From positions 8,525,001-8,589,000 of the forward strand of contig JARFIW010001480.1 in NCBI GenBank assembly GCA_036346225.1: a stretch of 64,000 nucleotides of DNA. The letters are read 5' to 3'. The notes under the pieces are model-generated. The model worked only from the letters and a program-made list of their open reading frames with translations. It was not told the DNA's origin and made no database searches. This document shows, in pieces, positions 58,750 through 64,000 of the stretch. Source of the DNA: Platerodrilus igneus. Its lineage: Eukaryota > Arthropoda > Insecta > Coleoptera > Lycidae. Each line of letters starts with the position of its first letter. Positions within the stretch are counted from its first letter, which is position 1. A program made the translations under genes and the position numbers.

Positions 58750-59825
58750 AAAAAGGGATGACGACACTAAAGATGCCTGGGAAGTGTTACGAGCACTAAA
58801 CTCGGCAGTTGAAACATTTAGATTCGAATTGGTTGAACCTCTAGATTGACTGACCACAGGAGACCGCAAATTTTGATTGGAGCAAGCATCATAGTTTTCA
58901 TCAATTGGAGGAGGCGCTGTCGAGCTACCTTGGATTTTTTTAGAAATTGCTCCAGTATTGGAATGAGCATTGGAGGCGGTGTTTCGTTCAGAAGATTTCG
59001 AATTTGTTTGCTGATTGTTGTGCAGGATGGTGTGATGCCTTTTACCACACAAGAAACAAGACTTGGATTTGCATTCGTGCAACAGGTGTTTGGCGCCGAT
59101 GCAATTGAAACGATTGAGATTTAAGAAAACGAAATTTTCTTCATTAGACAGGCCAAGAAATTTAGTGCAACGATAAATATCATGGCTGGACACCTTGCAA
59201 TACCAGCAGGTTCTGCAATTGATTGCAGAGGAATTGGACGGATTATTCCCCACGTGTAGTGAGGTTTTACTAGTGTTTGATTTGGGAGAATATTTGTCTT
59301 TTCTATCAGAAAAGTTGGAAGTGCCTACATTGCTGCTGCTTAAGGATTCAAGTGTTTGGAACAAGTTACTATTAGCAAAGAGCCAGCCTGGTTGATAATA
59401 CAATGCATTGAGAATGTTTGAGTAGCGCGATCAAATGCATTCAATTTTTTGTCTTGGTTTTGTGCTTTTATAATAATAATCCGGACTAAAGGACCTCGGC
59501 GATTTTGGATGACTAGGAAAAATGAAAGCGGATTGTAAAGTAAAATTCTGTCTGTATCTACCTTTTGATCATCTACATACAAATCTAAGGAAAATAAATC
59601 TGATTGAGATTGCTTATGAGGACTTGCTAGAAATATGCGTTTAACGACCCTGTCTTTTTGCTGAACTCCGTCAGCAATATATTTGCTACATTCCGCATGA
59701 CCTTTTTCTAACTGTTCGACACTGTCACTTGTCGATTTTTGATTCTTAATTACAATTTGATGATGTGGAAGGTTCTTCGTTTTTAAAAAATTCATAACCC
59801 TAGGTAATTTACTTTTAGCTTCCAA
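58750..59825 (-). pseudogene. BEL/Pao gag, right copy, 5' truncated
   Basis: Gag C-terminal half with zinc knuckles CRTCWYCKVSSHDIYRC and CKSKSCFLCGKRHHTILH. The frame 59340-59825 covers the N-terminal portion starting EAKSKLPRVMNF, joined by one frame change near 59400. No gag N-terminus, leader or LTR precedes it. The truncation point is shared with the left copy, so the element was already truncated before it was duplicated. Confidence 0.87.
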
Positions 59826-60055
59826 TTTGTCGTGTTACATTTTAGGTTTATTTTGGTATCACTCATGTAAATTCTGCTTGTTCCACTCTTTATTAATTAT
59901 TAGGTAACAAATATTTCAGAATAAGACAGAATAAGTTTAATCATTAAACTTGAACACTAGGAAAAAACGATTATGATGGTGAACCTAACATGAAATGACA
60001 ACCTGAAACTGAACCGAAAGCGGTACGAGTAAAAAAGACAAAACAACACCATATA

Positions 60056-60232
60056 TTATTCTTGCAGACGGCATTCAAAACAGAACGTCGGGTTTTTTTT
60101 AATAGTGTCGCATTCGTATGTTTTTTTATTCTGCGTTATAAATGAAACACCTCTGCTTTTCTGTTTTTCAAAAACAGAGTCACCTTTGTTCCAGTGTAAA
60201 ACATTACTTTCCTGTTCATTGTTTATAGACAT
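60056..60232 (-). other. Small open frame, Cys-containing, unknown
   Basis: From the ATG at 60232 the frame gives MSINNEQESNVLHWNKGDS, a Lys/Arg-rich middle, then TYECDTIKKNPTFCFECRLQ before the stop. A T-F-C-x-E-C-R end vaguely resembles the start of the zinc region in KDM3-type demethylases, but the match is too short to claim. TATA-like TATATAAAG lies upstream (near 60310, complement). It could be part of a host exon or element sequence carried with the BEL copy. Confidence 0.25.
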
Positions 60233-60374
60233 TATGAATATATGAATAGAAAGAAACCTGTATAACACAAGCATGACTTGATTCTTGCAGCAAAGCCGCC
60301 TGCCCGTCTTTATATATACAACGGAGATACTATATATTTAAAAATAAGAACCCAAACCCCACCATTCAATTTTA

Positions 60375-60489
60375 TACATTTCCGTTTGAAGTGGTACAAA
60401 AAGCAACTTCATATTTTCATATATTTCTTCATTTTTAAACCTTCCATATAATGAAACATAATGACAGCGCATTTGTCAACTTTATCCAT
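60375..60489 (-). pseudogene. mariner transposase N-terminal fragment (right arm)
   Basis: Mirror of 46975-47090, with the ATG at 60487-60489 on the minus strand. Only the first 25 or so residues are recognisable. Confidence 0.5.
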
Positions 60490-60606
60490 TTTAGTAAAAA
60501 TTTAAAGTGATTAATTCGAAGAACTGTTTACAACCAAATATTTGACAAATGAGTCAAATTTTTAGCGTTGCCAACTAAATGATAAAACTTGAAAATATAG
60601 CTAGTT

Positions 60607-60651
60607 CCCCCTCGTCCGTCTGTCCGTCCACCCGTCCGTCCGTCCGTCCGC
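60607..60651. repeat. (GTCC)n-like microsatellite
   Basis: Mirror of 46811-46853 in the right arm. Confidence 0.9.
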
Positions 60652-61130
60652 CTTATACGCATGTACTCGTCACTGAATATCTTTTTTTGCTAAAGCGAAA
60701 CTTATTAAAATTTATTAAACTCCGTTTGTATCGTCCTCTTGTACTTCGGCGTTTAATGTTCGCTTAATGCTATATAAAATGATTAATTAGCATATTAGGG
60801 AGTTTAGAAATTTAATTATCATTATTATGTTTTCATCAGCATCAATTTGCTTTGTAGTTCCATCAATTTATATAAACGTCTATTAAACTATTTATGTTAA
60901 TCAGTCTGTGCATTAAATTACATTGATTGGATTACAAATGTTGTTTGAAGTTTAATATAAACAGTTTTACACAAAGGGGTTAAATTCCGGTTTCTTGTTG
61001 TATTACAACATCCATTGCTGTTAAATAATGATAGTCGTTGCACATCATGAACTAAAAATAGATAAATACACTTAAATTTCTATATTTAACTATTGTTAAT
61101 CTCATGAGCACTGGCTATTAATGTTCGGAC

Positions 61131-61477
61131 AAACACAGACCGTATTGTATGCTGTTTGTAGTCTTAATTTTATCTTTACATTTTATTTTTACATTAAATG
61201 TTATTACTATTTATTTGGGATCCTCCTTTATGTTAAATCAGTACATGTATTAACATCAAATTGTGTGTAAGTTTCTTAATTTTAATTAGGTTAATGACTG
61301 TGTTTTCACTCATAATTTTTAAATTTTAGATCTTGATAAAGACTTTATATAAGTCGAAACGTACATTTCATAATAAATGATTATTTTATAATAGTTATTT
61401 TTGGTTACGAACGACAATCCCACGAAATACTACCATCAACGTCGCTAATTACACACGTTCGTTATATAAAGATTCGA

Positions 61478-61479
<2 letters not shown>
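61131..61479 (+). repeat. Candidate Penelope terminal repeat with hammerhead-like hairpin
   Basis: TCTTGATAAA is followed by a stem (GACTT/AAGTC around TATAT) and GAAACGTAC at 61331-61363. It is the same layout as the Penelope terminus at 20291-20324. The surrounding sequence is AT-rich and non-coding. It is taken as the 3' terminal part of a plus-strand Penelope copy. The core box before the stem (TTGATAAA) departs from the ribozyme consensus. Confidence 0.45.

Positions 61480-61550
<71 letters not shown>
61480..61550. repeat. (TA)n microsatellite, 71 bp
   Basis: A pure AT array lies between a plus-strand terminal repeat and a minus-strand Penelope copy. Confidence 0.95.
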
Positions 61551-61553
<3 letters not shown>

Positions 61554-61939
61554 TTGTATTGTTAACGACCTTTAGTGTTAATTTAATATAATAGTTTGTG
61601 GGTTATAGGTCTACTGAAAATAAGTACTCTTCTTTAATACCTAAATTTTCGAATATATTTTATTCCTGATCATAGGTTTTACTAAAAATATAAACACTAA
61701 TTAATTCCATAAGTATAACAAGTTTCAGCTGCTTAAAATGAGGTCAGTTATAAACATGTTAAACATGAAATTACTATGTGTACATTAAATACTTAAAATA
61801 ACGTTTTAAATAGTAAAAGTTTTGTAATATAGAAAAGTAAAATATTGGCTTGACAGAATTTCAAAATTTTGATGTATACTGTATTGGATTTATATGCGTG
61901 TACAGGTGCATGTGTAAGTAGGAGGTGCATAAGTGCGTG

Positions 61940-62055
61940 TTTTAGTGTAGTGTGTGTATGTGTTTGAGTGTGTGTGTGTGCGCGCACTTGTGCGTGCGTG
62001 TGTTTATATGTGTATGTGTGTGTGCGCGCGCGCGCGTATGCGCTCGCGTGTGTTC
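61940..62055. repeat. (TG)n / (CG)n microsatellite
   Basis: Imperfect alternating purine-pyrimidine sequence with runs such as GTGTGTGTGTGTGCGCGC and a pure CGCGCGCG core. Such tracts can form Z-DNA. It lies in the 3' part of the minus-strand Penelope copy. Confidence 0.9.
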
Positions 62056-62099
62056 CCAAATAATGTAAAGGTTACCATATATAAGGGTATGTATTTATA

Positions 62100-62515
62100 T
62101 AATCCTTAAGTATCCAAAATTTTGTAGAAACTTATTTATCGGAATTGAATTTTAGATTTAAAAGATGTGAGTATATAGATCACCAATATCACTTTTTTTG
62201 TTCATAGATTTTGCATTCTCATAAATATGACATAATTCCATAAAAGTTCTTTTGAAAGTATTGTTTTCTATTTGAATGCTATTTGGGTTGTTGAATCCAA
62301 CTTACGTCCGTCATTAGGTGCATGCGTAGCTAATGCACATGGTTTAGGTTTTGTATGAATATCACTTTTATGTTGTGTAATTCTTTGCTTTAAATTTTGC
62401 GAAATTTGACCAATTTGATCACAATCTAAACAATTTATTTTACAAATAACGTTTCTTTGTAATACCTGAGAATTTTTGTCTTTAATTTTTGAAAATAGCA
62501 CCAGTTTTTCGCTGG
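62100..62515 (-). pseudogene. Penelope-like element: GIY-YIG endonuclease fragment
   Basis: On the minus strand this reads KLVLFSKIKDKNSQVLQ, VICKINCLDCDQIGQISQNL, then RITQHKSDIHTKPKPCALAT and HAPNDGRK. After a short shift comes FMELCHIYENAKSMNKKSDI. This is the Cys-pair plus Y-I-G-Q-T-like core (here I-G-Q-I) of the Penelope GIY-YIG domain with its C-terminal extension. It differs from the copies at 17947-19370, so it is a second Penelope family. It is cut at about 62515 by the neighbouring mariner relic. Confidence 0.8.
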
Positions 62516-63412
62516 CCCAAATAATTTTTGGAAATCCGAGAACACGTTGAAGATGAACCTCACTCAGGGAGACCTTCAACGTAAAAAAACGACGAAAACG
62601 TCGAACGTGTGCGTGCTGTTGTGAAATCAGACCAACGTTTAGCAATAAGGATGGTGTGAAACCTGTTAAACTTAAACAGTTTCACCATACATCAAATTTT
62701 GGCAGAAGATTTACAAATGCGAAAGATTTGTGCCTGTGTTGAAAAACCTCACAACCGAGCATAAGGACAATCGAAGAAACGTGTGCGTTGATCTTCTTGA
62801 GAGGATTGCCAATGACCCCGGATGGTTCAGTCGTGTGATCACAAGTGACGAATCCTGGATTTTTGAGTATGTTCCTGAGACAAAGCGACAAAGTGCGGAG
62901 TAAGATTTCTCCGGGACCAAAACAAGCTGAAATGAGCAAATCCAAGATCAAAACAATGCGGATTTGCTTTTTTGACAGTAGAGGTATAGTGCATAAAGAA
63001 TTTGTTCTTCCAGAACAAACTGTCAAAGATTAAAAAAGATGTCCTTGAAAGGCTCAGGAAAAGGGTGAATCGAGTGAGATGAGATATTGCAGACAAGTGG
63101 ATGCTGCATCACAACAACGCCCCATGCCACATGGCTCCTTCCATCATAGAATTTTTCACTTCAAAAGGCATTCTATTGTTCCACAGCTTCTCTATTCACC
63201 TGATTTGAGTACTTGTGGCTTCTTTCTGTTCCCGAAATTGAAAAATGTTTCAAAAGGACGCTGGAGAACATTCAAAAGAATGTAAGCGACATTCTAAATG
63301 TCCTACCAGTTGAAATCTATCAGCGCTGCTATCAAGAATGGGAACAACGACTCCGCCGGTGTATAGCTGCCGAAGAGAACTACTTTAAAGGGGACAATAT
63401 TGTTGTTTAAAA
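62516..63412 (+). pseudogene. mariner transposase relic, 5' truncated
   Basis: Starts mid-protein with EDEPHSGRPST-like codons and continues in shifted frames. CVDLLERIANDPGWF and VITSDESWIFEYVPETKRQ (first catalytic Asp) are followed by HHNNAPCHMAPSIIEFF (second, with the usual Asp changed to Asn) and YSPDLSTCGFFLFPKLKN. NVSDILNVLPVEIYQRCYQE and NYFKGDNIVV close the frame at 63410. The spacing fits D34D mariners. A probable 3' terminal repeat ending CGCACACACCCCGTA lies at 63455-63470. The 5' end is missing, so this is a truncated copy next to the Penelope fragment. Confidence 0.86.
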
Positions 63413-63470
63413 AAAAATAAAAGTTTGATAGATAAAAAATCACTCTCATTAACTTTCGCACACACCCCGT

Positions 63471-64000
63471 ATATATAAACACGCATGCGTACAAACACGC
63501 GCCCGCACCCACACCAAATCCATTCTCACACCTACGTCCACCTCCATGCACGCACGCAAGCCCTCACACATCACATACGCAGGCACATATTTTACGAATA
63601 TATATAAACTTTTACCTTGTTTGGCACAATAATTACGAATTGAAGATGAAGAATGATCAACAAGATTACATAATAGAAGTTTACTAAAGAATTGCTAAAA
63701 TACAGTATTTTTTTCTACATAGATCCAGGGTTAAGATATCACACATTTGTGTGGTTATTAAAAATAAAATCAATTTTCTTAACCAGTTCCAGCAGTATGT
63801 CACTGAGTGACGTAATGAAAATACTACAGTACTGAAGAAAAATTACGATCGCACTTTCCAGTATTTTTATAACAATAACATCACCTTAGATGCCCTGCGC
63901 TACAGACATTTTATAAACTTATTACAAAAAACAAACTGAACTTTTGCCACCATGCGTTCTCCAAGCGGTGTGGCAGCATTATAATGATTTACGGATCTGC
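63471..64000. other. CA-rich then unassigned stretch to window end
   Basis: Bases 63475-63590 are CA-rich and low in complexity (for example ACACGCGCCCGCACCCACAC). Nothing is recognised after that. Confidence 0.5.

Larger units (their letters stand above)
55858..61125 (-). repeat. Right arm of 5.3 kb inverted repeat
   Basis: This is the inverted partner of 46341-51606. The outer boundary is ...GGCTATTAATGTT at 61125, and the inner boundary lies inside the integrase frame at 55858. Beyond the inner boundary the right side continues as intact BEL sequence, so this side preserves the original layout and the left side is the derived copy. Confidence 0.93.

Noticed and set aside
1..64000. A new defence system, biosynthetic cluster or other multi-gene system
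   Set aside because: All recognisable coding sequence is transposable-element derived, and no set of linked host genes is present.

Overview
This is eukaryotic, AT-rich DNA from an arthropod, most likely an insect. It contains no bacterial operons, no rRNA or functional tRNA gene, and no convincing host gene. Almost everything recognisable is a transposable element or relic: BEL/Pao and Gypsy LTR retrotransposons, an RTE-type LINE, Penelope-like elements (PLEs), a tRNA-derived SINE, hAT elements, and several separate Tc1/mariner-type lineages. The mix of BEL/Pao, 17.6-like Gypsy, RTE, PLE and mariner elements, with long AT-rich spacers, is what leads me to insect; I cannot name the order.

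Layout. 1-3576: 5' half of a BEL/Pao element on the minus strand (RT, protease, gag, leader, LTR). 4250-9206: an RTE LINE on the plus strand, interrupted by a solo LTR at 4536-5306 and ending in a tandemly repeated 3' region. 10974-12530: relic of a KRBA2-like integrase gene. 16090-21190: minus-strand hAT transposase relic, split by a 3.5 kb Penelope composite of two head-to-head copies. 22676-25340: Tc1/mariner-like transposase relic split by a second Tc1/mariner-like element with long terminal inverted repeats. 25862-26800: mariner relic. 28376-28784: BEL solo LTR. 35204-36269: fold-back palindrome. 37726-38403: probable Gypsy-type solo LTR. 40262-41185: RTE-derived element carrying a SINE. 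42049-44937: Gypsy element lacking gag, integrase and the 3' LTR. 46341-61125: inverted repeat with 5.3 kb arms, each carrying a 5'-truncated BEL element; only the right copy keeps integrase and a 3' LTR. The central spacer holds an internally deleted Tc1/mariner-like element and a possible hAT relic. 61131-63469: tail-to-tail Penelope pieces around a TA microsatellite, with a mariner relic next to them.

Most coding regions are broken. The two arms of each large inverted repeat differ often by single bases in homopolymer runs, so some frameshifts may be assembly or sequencing errors. The largest uninterrupted conserved domain is the BEL integrase at 54816-56123. Several nestings can be shown at base level: the outer element's reading frame resumes once the inner element and one copy of its target-site duplication are removed. 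I found no new functional multi-gene system. The most unusual structures are the Penelope composite carrying an RTE-derived tail, the repeated 3' architecture of the RTE family, and the 5.3 kb inverted BEL pair.
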